From NCBI GenBank assembly GCA_023268965.1, contig JALRJE010000045.1:1-41207 (forward strand): 41,207 nucleotides of DNA. The letters run 5' to 3'. This DNA is from Crocinitomicaceae bacterium. Lineage in GTDB: Bacteria > Bacteroidota > Bacteroidia > Flavobacteriales_D > Crocinitomicaceae. The notes beneath the pieces were generated by a model that worked only from the letters and a program-made list of their open reading frames with translations, was not told the DNA's origin and did not search any database. Below are positions 24,187 through 33,940 of this stretch, piece after piece; the first letter of the stretch is position 1; the number at the start of each line of letters is the position of its first letter. The translations under genes were made by a program, and so were the position numbers.

Positions 24187-27100
24187 TATAATCAGCAGCT
24201 GAAGAAAGTTGCTGCTCTGCGCTATATGCAGCTTGTTGAAACTGCTTATTTTCTAAAAACACAAACCATTCCCATAATTTGTTGGTAGCTGCACTGCGCT
24301 TGATAGGGAAATCGGCTGCCCTTATACTACTGTAAAAGTGTAAAGATTTTTGAGCTCTGGTTAATAATACATTGAGCCGTCTTCCGCTTTGGGCTTGTGT
24401 CATAGGCCCAAGCTTAAGACTAAATTGTTGCGCTTCATTTTTGGCATAGCCAAAACTGATCAATAGGATTTCGCATTCCTCACCCTGAACTTGTTCTAAA
24501 GCCAAAAAGAATGCACTTCGTTCTTCTATTCGGCGCTCGAGTATAGCTTGCTCACTTGCGCTGAGTTGTTGGTATATGCATTGGAGCTGCGTTTCTGAAA
24601 AAGCAACCACGCCAATTTTCGCTGTGGTGGAAAGTAAAGATTTTAGTTGCTTTGCTATCTCCCTAGCTTCTGGTTTATTTTGTTGCTGTTCATAGCAACC
24701 ATCTGTTATAAAGTGATCAAATAATCCAGTTTCAGCGCTGTCTTTTGAGGGCCAAACCACGAGTTTGCCATCGTAAAAATGTTGGTTTGAAAAGGCGATA
24801 AGGCTAGGGTCTTCACTTCGGTAGTGGTAATGCAAATAGTTACTAGGAAGGTGAAATGCAGCCTGGTGTAAAAGGTCAACAACGCCTTCGGCGCTTTGTC
24901 CAAAATAGGACTGAGGTCTCATTTGTTGGGGGTCTCCAGCAACGATCAATTTGGAAACGCGTTGTAAGGCTCCAACAGCATGGCTTAACGGCAGCTGACT
25001 GGCTTCATCAAAAATACCAATATCAAATAAGCCTGAGCGCATTGGTAGGCGTTTGGCAAGTGCGGTCGGTGTGGCAAGCCAAATTGGAAAAATCGCGCGT
25101 AGCCAAGGCGCTGCATCACTTTCAAAGAGTTCCGTAATACTTAAATGTTGTCTGGTTTTGGCCATTTCCTTGATCAGAATCGCTTTGCCTTTTCGAAGTG
25201 TCTGTCGACGCGCCTTTTGGTCGGCTGAGAGTTGGTGTAAAGGGGCTACCAAAAGTTGTTGCAACGTTTTAAAATGTTGCTGCTGTTTGACGATGAGTTG
25301 TTTTGCGTTGTGCGCCCATTCTGCCTCTTCACGGCTCAGGTCTTCCTCAATTAAGGACTTCATTTGCCTGCTGTCAAGGGCATAAAGTGCTGGGTAGTGG
25401 TAGCGTAGTGTGGCCCAAAATTCTTTTTGGAGTTCTGCTTTGAGAGCGCTCAGATCATGGCTGCCTTCCCAAAGATCAAAGGGAATTTTTTTGAGGAGGT
25501 TGTGTTGGTCGATTAGCTGATTAAAGTTGTTGTCGAAAAGCCCGATGAAGTCGTTGAAATTTACGATTTGCTTAACAAACAACCTGCGATGTATTTGCTG
25601 AAACTGATGAGCAACCTGATGCATTTGGCAATACTTCTGAATTTCATTTTGCTCAAGAGCTCTATACCAATTCCAATAATCGGTCTTGTGTTGCTTGAGA
25701 AGCGGAATAATTAATCCGATGGAGTCGGCTAAATCGGGCACACCCAAACTAGCAAATTTTTCAATGATTTGCGCACGTTGCTCCTGACTTCTCCAGTACT
25801 TTTTTAGATCGTTTTCCAGCACTTTAAGTTCCATACCAGCCAACCTCAGCCAATTTTTTTCGAGTTTTCTCCATTTCAATTTGGAGAGCCATCCTGCTGT
25901 TGATGCAGCCTTCTCTAATGTGGTCCATTCAGCACGAGTTGGAATTTGTTTCCAGACTTGCAAGTGTTGAAGAAGTGCAGCTTGCTCCCTAGTTAATTGC
26001 TGAAATTTTTGGAGGCGCTTGAGAGCAGTTTGCAAATCTCCGTCGAGTAACGCCGCATATTGATGGTATATTTTTGCTTCAAATTGGAGGCAACGCAGGC
26101 TTTGTTCTACGAAAAGATCAAGTTCTTGTAGGTTACCAACACCATGTTTTGCGAGTTGTGCCTGTAATTTTTTCCAAAGTTCCCAATCTTGTTTGAGTTC
26201 GATAGGTGGCGTGTCTTGCCAATATTTTTGCAGGAAGGGCAAGCAATTTCTAATTCCTTGCTCGAGTTGCTGAAGATAGATTTTATGATTTGCCCACGCT
26301 TTCCATCGGTTTGTAGGAAGAGCCGTAGTACTTGATGCAGGCCCAAATTGCTCGAGTAATTGCTGGAAACACAAACCGGCTGTCAATTCAATTTTTTTGC
26401 GCTCTGTCCAATACTGAGCGGCTAAGAATTCAGTTTTGAATGTTTTCTTCTGCTCTTTTGTGGGTTGTATTAAATATGCAAACTGCTGTTGCAATTTTTT
26501 ATAAAATGGTGCTAACGAGGCAGCATCAGGCAATAATACACAGAATTGGTTGAGTTGTTGCACGCTTAATTTCCCAATCAAAACGTCAAGCGCTATAGGT
26601 TTGTCGGCTACGACTAAAACACTTTGATTCCCACCCAGTGCCTGGCTAATGATATTACTAAGTACGTTAGATTTACCGGTACCCGGCGGGCCGTAAATGA
26701 CGGTAGATGCGTATGAGGCATGGGCTACGGCACTGCATTGGTCAGGATCTAGGGGGCTTATTTGATGGGGTAGAGGTGCGTTTAGGTCAGAACTTACGCT
26801 AATTTCTCTATCGCCAAGAATTTGATGGAGGGCAGTTGAATAGCTCGGTTGTAAACGTAAAGATTCCCATTCTCTGCGCAGTTCATAGCGCTGTGGATGA
26901 AGGTTGGCCAAACCCGCTATCGGTTCAAACTGAATGAAAAACGAGAAATCAGCCAGCTGGGCGAGTAATTCTTCTTGGTTAACTGTTGCTAATTCAATAT
27001 TTTGCGCTCGTTTGAATAGTTGAATTAAAAAAGGATTGACAACAACTGCGTCGTCAAATTCAACAAGTTGTTGTTGGGCATTTAAATGGGTACAAGTCTT

Positions 27101-27364
27101 TAAAAAAACGGGTGTCTTTATACTTGCCTCCCCTTTTTTCCATGTCATAACCCCCTCGAACTGTACCAAGGCTAGAATACCTCTGTCGCGCTCAATTCGT
27201 TTACATTCTTTGAGCAATTGTTTGCCTTTAATTTCTCCATTCCAAAGTTCATCTTCAGCGTAGATGAATAATGAACCGGTAAGGTCAATTAGGGGGTCGT
27301 TGGGTCTAAGTTGCAATAACTCAGACTCCCATGTTTGCAGAAATTCCTGAACCATAGCCGACAT
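24125..27364 (-). CDS. Large SF1 (UPF1/DNA2-like) helicase with DUF4011-like N-terminus
   Basis: A 1079-residue protein. The N-terminus (~1-130) resembles the beta-rich DUF4011-type region that precedes some SF1 helicases ([22 protein letters not shown]). The helicase core has Walker [17 protein letters not shown] (~224-232), motif [20 protein letters not shown] (~783), motif [17 protein letters not shown], and motifs [19 protein letters not shown] and [18 protein letters not shown] (~1000). About 550 residues of Gln/Leu-rich, largely helical sequence separate motifs I and II, far more than in a minimal SF1 core. ATG 27364 sits 4 nt after a -7 box; ATG three codons later is possible. The substrate is unknown. 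It could serve RNA or DNA metabolism, and related helicases also occur in defence loci, but no defence partner is visible here. Confidence 0.82.
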   Translation of the reverse strand: MSAMVQEFLQTWESELLQLRPNDPLIDLTGSLFIYAEDELWNGEIKGKQLLKECKRIERDRGILALVQFEGVMTWKKGEASIKTPVFLKTCTHLNAQQQLVEFDDAVVVNPFLIQLFKRAQNIELATVNQEELLAQLADFSFFIQFEPIAGLANLHPQRYELRREWESLRLQPSYSTALHQILGDREISVSSDLNAPLPHQISPLDPDQCSAVAHASYASTVIYGPPGTGKSNVLSNIISQALGGNQSVLVVADKPIALDVLIGKLSVQQLNQFCVLLPDAASLAPFYKKLQQQFAYLIQPTKEQKKTFKTEFLAAQYWTERKKIELTAGLCFQQLLEQFGPASSTTALPTNRWKAWANHKIYLQQLEQGIRNCLPFLQKYWQDTPPIELKQDWELWKKLQAQLAKHGVGNLQELDLFVEQSLRCLQFEAKIYHQYAALLDGDLQTALKRLQKFQQLTREQAALLQHLQVWKQIPTRAEWTTLEKAASTAGWLSKLKWRKLEKNWLRLAGMELKVLENDLKKYWRSQEQRAQIIEKFASLGVPDLADSIGLIIPLLKQHKTDYWNWYRALEQNEIQKYCQMHQVAHQFQQIHRRLFVKQIVNFNDFIGLFDNNFNQLIDQHNLLKKIPFDLWEGSHDLSALKAELQKEFWATLRYHYPALYALDSRQMKSLIEEDLSREEAEWAHNAKQLIVKQQQHFKTLQQLLVAPLHQLSADQKARRQTLRKGKAILIKEMAKTRQHLSITELFESDAAPWLRAIFPIWLATPTALAKRLPMRSGLFDIGIFDEASQLPLSHAVGALQRVSKLIVAGDPQQMRPQSYFGQSAEGVVDLLHQAAFHLPSNYLHYHYRSEDPSLIAFSNQHFYDGKLVVWPSKDSAETGLFDHFITDGCYEQQQNKPEAREIAKQLKSLLSTTAKIGVVAFSETQLQCIYQQLSASEQAILERRIEERSAFFLALEQVQGEECEILLISFGYAKNEAQQFSLKLGPMTQAQSGRRLNVLLTRAQKSLHFYSSIRAADFPIKRSAATNKLWEWFVFLENKQFQQAAYSAEQQLSSAADYTTFLNCYRVLKQRRALPNQV

Positions 27365-27368
27365 GTGG

Positions 27369-27376
27369 TAAAGTTA
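27369..27376 (-). promoter_or_regulatory. -7 box TAACTTTA, 4 nt before the helicase start
   Basis: On the minus strand TAACTTTA is followed by CCAC and the ATG at 27364. The same octamer stands at the same distance before the start at 5100. T-rich sequence lies about 18 nt upstream. Confidence 0.5.
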
Positions 27377-27401
27377 GCACCAATCCATCGAATAAAAAAC
27401 C

Positions 27402-27409
27402 TAAATTTG
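27402..27409 (+). promoter_or_regulatory. -7 promoter box TAAATTTG for the T9SS type A gene
   Basis: An exact TAnnTTTG match, 16 nt before the ATG at 27426. The leader would be about 12 nt. Confidence 0.5.
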
Positions 27410-27425
27410 GCTAACATTTGTGCGT

Positions 27426-28511
27426 ATGAAAACAACCTTTTTTTGCATCGTTTTTAGTTTAGCAAGTTCAGCTTTTGCTCAGATCACTCTTCAAGTGAAT
27501 GATTTTGCCACCGCAGCAGACTCCATCCGCATGAGCTTGGCCAACCCTACCAACATAGATTTGCAAAATACTGGCCCAAATGCTACTTGGGACTTCTCCC
27601 AACTCACAGCCCAAAGCCAAACGCTGATCAACTACAACCCTATTAGCTTTGGATCAATTCTCATTCTCGCTACATACGGACCAATTGCCTCAACCCCATA
27701 CAAAGCCACTTATTTCACCCTCACCAACGATCTTCCTATCGATCAATTCTCGGCATTTTTACCCATTGAAATCTCCAATCTAAGTCAGTATACCCGCCGC
27801 ACAAATTCTCAAATCAATAGCATTGGTTATTCCGTAGATGTGCAGGGTCAAGGCATTCCATTCAAGTCTGACACCATAGAAACCCGCTACCAACTCCCGC
27901 TCAATTATAATGATACTTATACTTCTCGAGGCTATACCTATATAGATTTGAATCCGGCCGCTGATATCAAATGGATACAACACCGAGAGCGCAATTCGGT
28001 GGTAGATGGCTGGGGGTCTGTTACAACCCCGCTCGGTACTTTTGATGCCCTTCGCATTCGTCACGACATCACTGAAATCGATTCTATTTATCAAACATTC
28101 TTTGGAGCAGGAACTTGGATTGCACCTCCCGCTTTTACCACAACCCAATACGAATGGTGGACAACCGGTAAAAAAGAATGTTTGCTTCGTGCCACCGTGG
28201 GTGGTTTTGGACCAACCCCCCAAAGTACAATTGAATACCAAGATATTTACTTGGGTTTAGATGCAAGCATTGATCAAGCCGATTTTGCCATTGATTTTTA
28301 TCCAAATCCGGCAACTGAATGGTGTTTCTTTAAGAGTTCTATGCCCTTTGACCTCATTGAAATACATAACCTAAATGGTCAGCTTATTGCGCAACATCAC
28401 AACGCTGCACTCGAGGGCTTTTTTGATATCTCAGATCTTCCTACCGGAACTTACACGATCAGTGTGCATAGCTCCAAAACTATACTCCGTAAAAAGCTCG
28501 TTAAACTTTAA
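27426..28511 (+). CDS. T9SS type A sorting-domain secreted protein
   Basis: The ATG at 27426 was chosen over a GTG two codons upstream because it starts the signal peptide MKTTFFCIVFSLASSAFAQ. The 361-residue protein has a central ~250-residue beta-rich domain with many aromatics (WDFSQLTAQSQT, YEWWTTGKKECLLRA) that I do not recognise. The C-terminal ~75-residue type A sorting domain (FYPNPATEWCFF, IEIHNLNGQLI, FDISDLPTGTYTISV, KKLVKL) directs export by the T9SS and attachment to the surface. It is monocistronic, with the rnpB promoter immediately after its stop codon. Confidence 0.85.
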   Translation: MKTTFFCIVFSLASSAFAQITLQVNDFATAADSIRMSLANPTNIDLQNTGPNATWDFSQLTAQSQTLINYNPISFGSILILATYGPIASTPYKATYFTLTNDLPIDQFSAFLPIEISNLSQYTRRTNSQINSIGYSVDVQGQGIPFKSDTIETRYQLPLNYNDTYTSRGYTYIDLNPAADIKWIQHRERNSVVDGWGSVTTPLGTFDALRIRHDITEIDSIYQTFFGAGTWIAPPAFTTTQYEWWTTGKKECLLRATVGGFGPTPQSTIEYQDIYLGLDASIDQADFAIDFYPNPATEWCFFKSSMPFDLIEIHNLNGQLIAQHHNAALEGFFDISDLPTGTYTISVHSSKTILRKKLVKL

Positions 28512-28519
28512 TACCTTTA
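28512..28519 (+). promoter_or_regulatory. -7 promoter box TACCTTTA for rnpB
   Basis: TACCTTTA (TAnnTTTG with the last base changed) directly follows the stop codon of the preceding gene. It ends 4 nt before the predicted first base of helix P1 of RNase P RNA, which fixes the local distance from box to transcription start. No clear -33 TTTG was found. Confidence 0.6.
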
Positions 28520-28523
28520 CTGC

Positions 28524-28901
28524 GGCAAATCAGTCTATCGCTTTTCATTAGAAAAGAGGAAAGTCCGGGCAGCACAGAGCAGCGTACTTCTTAACGGGAA
28601 GGGCTGTAATGAGCAATCATTGCAGTACAGCTAGTGCCACAGAAAATAAACTACCTCGGCTTGCCGAGGAAAAGGTGAAAAGGTGAGGTAAGAGCTCACC
28701 GCGGTTACAGTGATGTAATTGGCAGGGTAAACCTTACGCGCTGAAAGACCAAATATACCGAGGCCTGCGCAAGCAGAACAGGCTGCTCGCCTGTCTCGGA
28801 GGGTAGGTCGATCGACGCTGTGCGCGAGTGCAGCGCTAGATAAATGATAGACACCAAAGCTGCGTGCAGCAATTGGTACAGAACCCGGCTTATGATTTGC
28901 C
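28524..28901 (+). ncRNA. rnpB: RNase P RNA (bacterial type A)
   Basis: The universally conserved blocks are present. CR-I GAGGAAAGTCCGGGC is at 28556-28570, a TAAATGATAG block is at 28841-28850 and the 3' ACAGAACCCGGCTTA is at 28878-28892. The ends were set by helix P1, where GGCAAATCA (28524-28532) pairs with TGATTTGCC (28893-28901). Further stems are visible, such as the CCTCGGCTTGCCGAGG hairpin near 28652. A T-run (28903-28909) follows P1 and probably ends transcription. The length of about 378 nt is usual. The RNA is the catalytic part of RNase P, which removes 5' leaders from tRNA precursors. Confidence 0.96.
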
Positions 28902-28918
28902 ATTTTTTTATTTTTCGC

Positions 28919-29596
28919 ATGATTACACTCGTACAAGAAATACAATATGCGCTAGAAAAAGTGAAGGATCCAAGTCGTGTAGAGCAAATGGAGGCCTACA
29001 TGAAAAATCACTTTTCTTTTATCGGCGTCATGTCGGGCCCAAGAAAGCTCATTTTTCAACAATTCAAACCCCAACTCCTGCGGTTTAACCCCGAACAATC
29101 TTGGGAATTTATTTTGGAATGTTGGGCCTCTTCCTATCGAGAAGTTCAATACATTGGCATAGATTATTTACTTACCTGTTACAAAAAAAATGCACAAGCC
29201 TCAGATGGGCAGCATTTGACATTTATTCTAAGCAACCAAACTTGGTGGGATTCCCTCGATTTAATTGCCTCCCATTCAGTTGGCCATTATGCGCGTCAAT
29301 TTCCAGAAGCATTTCAAGAACTGGCCTTATCGTGGGAGACCTCTACAAACTTTTGGCTGCAACGCACCTTGCTCATACATCAGCTAAAGTACAAGCAGCA
29401 AACCAATTTGGAGCTATTACAATATTATATTTACGCCTTTAAATGGAACAATGAATTTTTTATTCAGAAGGCCATTGGTTGGTCCTTGCGCGAGGTATCA
29501 AAATGGAATCCAGAATGGGTCCGCGGGTTGGTCGAATCAGAAAATTTAAGCGGATTAGCCAAAAGGGAAGCCATGAAATATGTGCCAATCGGCTAA
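28919..29596 (+). CDS. DNA alkylation repair protein (AlkD-like HEAT-repeat)
   Basis: The ATG at 28919 (MITLVQEIQYALEKVKDPSR) was chosen because the open frame upstream runs through rnpB. The 225-residue protein consists of helical HEAT-like repeats. The family pattern is clear: MEAYMKNHFSFIGVMSGPRK near the N-terminus, then WWDSLDLIASHSVG, and FFIQKAIGWSLREVSKWNPEWV near the C-terminus. Members related to AlkC/AlkD excise N3- and N7-alkylated bases. It begins 10 nt after the T-run of rnpB; the promoter is not clear and readthrough from rnpB is possible. Confidence 0.88.
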   Translation: MITLVQEIQYALEKVKDPSRVEQMEAYMKNHFSFIGVMSGPRKLIFQQFKPQLLRFNPEQSWEFILECWASSYREVQYIGIDYLLTCYKKNAQASDGQHLTFILSNQTWWDSLDLIASHSVGHYARQFPEAFQELALSWETSTNFWLQRTLLIHQLKYKQQTNLELLQYYIYAFKWNNEFFIQKAIGWSLREVSKWNPEWVRGLVESENLSGLAKREAMKYVPIG

Positions 29597-29638
29597 AGAA
29601 ATCATGCTGTTTTGCAAGATTTTGTATTTTCACACCCT

Positions 29639-32600
29639 ATGACGGCACGTTTCTTATTTTTACTCACATCACTATTTTCAATTGAATTGCATGCGCAATT
29701 TGGCCCTGATAATGGTCTAAAGGCATCTGAACCTAAATTTATTTTACTTCAAAATGCCACAATTATGGTCAAGCCTGGCCAAACCTTAACCAACACTGAT
29801 TTGCTCTTACACAATGGTAAAATTGTACAAGTGGGTAAAAATCTCAAACAAGATGGCGCAGTCGCACTCGACTACACCAATAAAGTGCTCGTTCCATCCT
29901 TCATTGAGCTTTATTCCAGTGTGGGCCTAGACCCAATTGCTTTCAAGAATAACGGATGGCGACCACAGCTCGAGAGCAATAAAGAAGGGGCTTTTTATTG
30001 GAACGAAGCAGTACACCCTGAGTTAAATGCATCAAGTGCTTTCAAATTTATCAATAATAGCACCGATCAATTGCAACAATCTGGCTTTGGCTTCGCGCTA
30101 ACGCATTACATGGACGGCGTTGTTCGAGGTAGTGCGGCATTTGTTGCACTCGGGCAAACCGACATTCATAAACAACTTCTTTTGCCCAAGGCAGCTCAGT
30201 TTTATTCTTTTGCTAAAGGAGCGAGCAAACAATCTTATCCGTCTTCGCAGATGGGGTCTATTGCACTTTTGCGTCAGGCACTCTACGACCTCGATTATTA
30301 CAAAAAGAATCAAAATAATTTAGCCTATTCCGTTTCGTTGGCCGAGTGGGAAAGTATTTGTAAGTTGCCAACGATTTTTAAAACCAACGACAAATGGGAA
30401 ATTCTCAGAGCACAAAAAATTGCCAATGAATTTCAAACGAGTTTTGTATACATTGGAGCTGGCAATGAATATGCTATTGTTGACGAGCTCAAAAAAATCA
30501 ATGCACAATTGGTACTTCCCCTCACTTTTCCAGAAGCCTATGAGGTGAACGACCCCTACTTAGCGCGTGAAATTCCACTATCTGAACTCAAACACTGGGA
30601 ATTGGCACCAAGTAACGCCATGTTACTTCAAAAAGCAGGTATTCCAATTGCCTTTACTTCTTTTGGACTCAAAAATGCCGATCAATTTTGGCTCGGGCTA
30701 CGCAAGGCTATCGCACGAGGCCTTTCAGCAACAGATGCAATGGCAGCGCTGACCTCTGTGCCTGCTGACATGCTTGGTATTGGGGCTCAGGTAGGTACAC
30801 TAGAAGCAGGGAAATACGCGAGTTTTTCTGTATTCAGTGCTGACCCATTTGCATTTGAAGCACAATTACTTGAAACTTGGAATCTGGGCGTGGCTCGTTA
30901 TTGGAAAACCCACAATAACAGCAATCTTTCCGGTACTTACTCCATTCAACTCCCAGAAACAACTTATGAATTAGTTGTCAGTGGAACACCTGATAAACCA
31001 CAGGGTAAGGTCGTTTATAAAACGAATACCGATACGCTTACGACTAAAGCCACGATCCTTCTCAAAGAACAAGATGTAGCTATTCAGTTTATGGCAATAG
31101 GCACAAACCAACCCAAGCTAATTCAACTTCATGCAAAGGTCTTAAAAAATGGGAAGGTCCTAGAAGGTGACGGTACTGATGCAAAAGGATCTTGGTTTCA
31201 TTGGAGCGCAATCCAACATCAAGCCACGCCAAGTCCAGCGGCAGTTGCACTGCAAAAAGATACGACAACATATGGTCAGGCCTGGTTTCCGAATATGGCA
31301 TTTGGAACCGTGGCGCAGGCTAATCAACAAACCGTTCTTTTTAAAAACGCAACCGTCTGGACCAACGAGAAAGAAGGAATTGTAAAAGGTGCCGACGTAT
31401 TGGTAGTAGGCGGTAAAATCAAAGATGTGAGTCGTCAAAATATCAGTGCACCTGCCGGAGCCAGAATTATCGATGCCGCAGGGCTTCACCTCACCTCAGG
31501 TATTATCGATGAGCATTCTCATATCGCTATTTCAAAAGGAGTCAACGAAGGCGGGCAAGCCATTACTGCAGAAGTAAGCATCGCCAACGTTGTCAATCCT
31601 GACGATATTGATATCTATCGGCAATTGGCAGGGGGTGTAACAGCGGCTCAATTACTGCATGGTTCTGCCAATCCAATTGGAGGGCAGTCGGCGCTGATCA
31701 AGCTGAAGTGGGGAGCAACTCCTGAAGAAATGCTCATCGATAACGCACCAAAATTCATCAAATGCGCCTTAGGTGAAAATGTTAAGCAGGCCAACTGGGG
31801 CGATTTCAATACCATTCGATTCCCTCAAACACGTATGGGGGTTGAGCAAGTATTTTACGATGGTTTTTACCGCGCAAAGGCCTATCAAAAAGAATGGGAT
31901 GATTTTAGGGCAGCTAAAACAAAGATGGCGCCACGTGTCGATCTTGAACTTGAGGTTTTGGCCGAAATTCTTCGTTCCGAACGCTATATTACCTGCCACT
32001 CCTACATACAGTCCGAGATCAATATGCTCATGCATGTTGCCGATTCAATGGGCTTTAGAGTGAATACATTTACGCACATATTGGAAGGTTATAAAGTGGC
32101 AGACAAAATGAATAAACATGGCGTGGCGGGCTCCACGTTTTCGGACTGGTGGGCCTACAAATTTGAAGTCAATGACGCCATTCCGTACAACGCCGCACTC
32201 ATGACCGAGCAAGGTGTTTTGGTTTGCATCAATTCTGACGATGCCGAAATGGGCCGTAGGCTCAATCAAGAAGCGGCCAAAAGTATAAAATACGGAGGTT
32301 TAACTGAGGAGCAAGCTTGGAAACTCGTTACGCTGAATCCTGCTAAGGTATTGCATTTAGACGATCAAATGGGCAGCGTCAAAACCGGAAAAGCTGCTGA
32401 TTTAGTACTTTGGACTGCACATCCGTTAAGTGTAGAAGCCCGCGTTTCCATCACTATGATTGATGGCGTTATCTACTACGAAGAAGCTGTTCAGGCCAAC
32501 AAACAACAACAAATGGAGCAAGAACGCGTGCGCATCTTAAGCCTTATGCTTGCCGCAAAAGATCGAGGAGAAATCGCTGTGGTTCCTCAAAAAAAGGTCA

Positions 32601-32662
32601 AACATCATTACCATTGTGACACCCTGGGCGAAGACGCCACCCAAACAGAAAACACCCATTGA
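29639..32662 (+). CDS. Secreted amidohydrolase-family protein, two fused amidohydrolase units
   Basis: The ATG at 29639 gives the signal peptide MTARFLFLLTSLFSIELHAQ and 1007 residues. The protein holds two amidohydrolase-like units. The first (~30-430) has the flanking beta-sandwich patterns (LQNATIMVKPGQTLTNTDLL, LEAGKYASFSVFSADPF), but the metal-binding HxH is lost: the strand reads VPSFIELYSS. The second (~560-980) keeps it in SGIIDEHSHIAIS, along with a later His in THILEGYKV and the catalytic Asp in INSDDAEMGRR. It resembles imidazolonepropionase-like hydrolases of the envelope; the substrate is unknown. The next amidohydrolase gene starts 1 nt after its stop. Confidence 0.82.
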   Translation: MTARFLFLLTSLFSIELHAQFGPDNGLKASEPKFILLQNATIMVKPGQTLTNTDLLLHNGKIVQVGKNLKQDGAVALDYTNKVLVPSFIELYSSVGLDPIAFKNNGWRPQLESNKEGAFYWNEAVHPELNASSAFKFINNSTDQLQQSGFGFALTHYMDGVVRGSAAFVALGQTDIHKQLLLPKAAQFYSFAKGASKQSYPSSQMGSIALLRQALYDLDYYKKNQNNLAYSVSLAEWESICKLPTIFKTNDKWEILRAQKIANEFQTSFVYIGAGNEYAIVDELKKINAQLVLPLTFPEAYEVNDPYLAREIPLSELKHWELAPSNAMLLQKAGIPIAFTSFGLKNADQFWLGLRKAIARGLSATDAMAALTSVPADMLGIGAQVGTLEAGKYASFSVFSADPFAFEAQLLETWNLGVARYWKTHNNSNLSGTYSIQLPETTYELVVSGTPDKPQGKVVYKTNTDTLTTKATILLKEQDVAIQFMAIGTNQPKLIQLHAKVLKNGKVLEGDGTDAKGSWFHWSAIQHQATPSPAAVALQKDTTTYGQAWFPNMAFGTVAQANQQTVLFKNATVWTNEKEGIVKGADVLVVGGKIKDVSRQNISAPAGARIIDAAGLHLTSGIIDEHSHIAISKGVNEGGQAITAEVSIANVVNPDDIDIYRQLAGGVTAAQLLHGSANPIGGQSALIKLKWGATPEEMLIDNAPKFIKCALGENVKQANWGDFNTIRFPQTRMGVEQVFYDGFYRAKAYQKEWDDFRAAKTKMAPRVDLELEVLAEILRSERYITCHSYIQSEINMLMHVADSMGFRVNTFTHILEGYKVADKMNKHGVAGSTFSDWWAYKFEVNDAIPYNAALMTEQGVLVCINSDDAEMGRRLNQEAAKSIKYGGLTEEQAWKLVTLNPAKVLHLDDQMGSVKTGKAADLVLWTAHPLSVEARVSITMIDGVIYYEEAVQANKQQQMEQERVRILSLMLAAKDRGEIAVVPQKKVKHHYHCDTLGEDATQTENTH

Positions 32663-32663
32663 T

Positions 32664-33893
32664 ATGAAAGTTACGTTACTAGTTTTTGCAATTTTATGGA
32701 GTTCGACACTAGGAGCTCAGCGTATTTTATTGCTCAACGGAACTGCGCATATCGGAAATGGGAATGTTTTGGAGTCTGCAGCAATTGGTGTCATAAACGA
32801 CCGAATTGCTTTTGTGAAAAATTCGCTTACACAATCCTTTCCATCCAAAGATTGGGATACCATCATTAACTGCAATGGGCAGCACTTTTATCCAAGCTTT
32901 GTTTCGGCCAATAATACACTAGGCCTTACAGAAATTGATGCCGTACGCGCAACCCGAGATTTCAATGACGTTGGCGACTGGAATCCGCACGTGCGGGCTC
33001 AAATTGCATTTAACGTGGAGTCTAGGGTAGTGGAGACCGTTCGGACAAATGGCGTCTTGTTGGTTCAGGCCACGCCCCGTGGTGGCTGGATCTCCGGAAG
33101 CTCAGCTGTCATGAAACTCAGCGGCTGGAACTGGGAAGACGCAACAGTTTTGGCCGACGACGGCATTCACCTCAATTGGCCTTCAGATCCTAAAAATTAC
33201 GCAGCCCAAAAGCGAGCTATTTATCAGTTTTTTGAATTGGCCAAAACCTATGCCCTGGACCGAGATGACCAAATCAGCGACCTTCGCTTAGAAGCCATGA
33301 AAGCATGTTTTGTTGCCAACAAGCGCGTTTATATTCACGCAGAAACCATACAGCAAATCATTGACATCATAGATTTTGCTGCCAGCTTTTCCTTGGCTTA
33401 CCCTGTAATTGTTGGTGGTCGCGATGCACATTTGGTAGGTGCCAAATTGCGCGATTCCAAAATTCCAATCATGCTATCTCGTGTACACAGTTTACCAAGT
33501 CGAGAAGACGATCTCACTTTTTTACCGTATCAAGTGCCAGGTTTACTCAAAGCACAAGGTATTCCTTTTTGTATTCAAAACGATGGCGATATGCAGCCAA
33601 TGAATACCCGCAACTTACCTTTTCAAGCTGGAACTACCGTAGCCTATGGACTTACAAATGAGGAAGCTTTGAGTAGCATTTCTTTGAGTGTTTGCCATAT
33701 CATGGGCATTGATAAAGATTACGGCACATTAGAAGCGGGCAAAAAAGCCACCTTCTTTGTTTCAAAAGGCCCTGCCCTAGACATGCGCACCAATCTCCTG
33801 ACCACCATTCTTGTCGATGGAAAGTTGGTGTCAACTACTAATTTTCAAGAACAACTTTATTTAAAGTATCGTCAGAAATATAGAGCAGATTAG
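32664..33893 (+). CDS. Secreted amidohydrolase-like protein lacking the HxH metal site
   Basis: The ATG at 32664 gives the signal peptide MKVTLLVFAILWSSTLGAQ and 409 residues; it begins one base after the upstream stop. The fold signs are there: ILLLNGTAHIGNGNVLESAAI at the start, YGLTNEEALSSISLSVCHIMG and YGTLEAGKKATFFVSKGPAL at the end. The strand that normally carries DxHxH reads FYPSFVSANNTLG, and the usual catalytic Asp region reads FCIQNDGDMQPMN. It is probably inactive by itself and resembles the inactive first unit of the neighbour, so a non-catalytic partner subunit is likely. Confidence 0.78.
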   Translation: MKVTLLVFAILWSSTLGAQRILLLNGTAHIGNGNVLESAAIGVINDRIAFVKNSLTQSFPSKDWDTIINCNGQHFYPSFVSANNTLGLTEIDAVRATRDFNDVGDWNPHVRAQIAFNVESRVVETVRTNGVLLVQATPRGGWISGSSAVMKLSGWNWEDATVLADDGIHLNWPSDPKNYAAQKRAIYQFFELAKTYALDRDDQISDLRLEAMKACFVANKRVYIHAETIQQIIDIIDFAASFSLAYPVIVGGRDAHLVGAKLRDSKIPIMLSRVHSLPSREDDLTFLPYQVPGLLKAQGIPFCIQNDGDMQPMNTRNLPFQAGTTVAYGLTNEEALSSISLSVCHIMGIDKDYGTLEAGKKATFFVSKGPALDMRTNLLTTILVDGKLVSTTNFQEQLYLKYRQKYRAD

Positions 33894-33901
33894 TAATGTG
33901 G

Positions 33902-33930
33902 TGTAACTTTTGTTAGATCAGTTCGTCTTA
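33902..33930 (+). promoter_or_regulatory. ECF-type promoter of the sigma factor operon
   Basis: TGTAAC (33902-33907), 16 nt, CGTCTTA (33924-33930). The layout is that of an ECF promoter (compare sigma-W, TGAAAC-N16-CGTA). The same two elements with the same spacing stand before the outer-membrane gene at 35536. The ATG follows 10 nt downstream, so the leader is very short. Confidence 0.75.
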
Positions 33931-33940
33931 ACGCTGTTTT

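Noticed and set aside
28631..28945. Minus-strand frames across the rnpB region
   Set aside because: The conserved RNase P RNA blocks and helix P1 explain the sequence, and the predicted proteins resemble nothing known.
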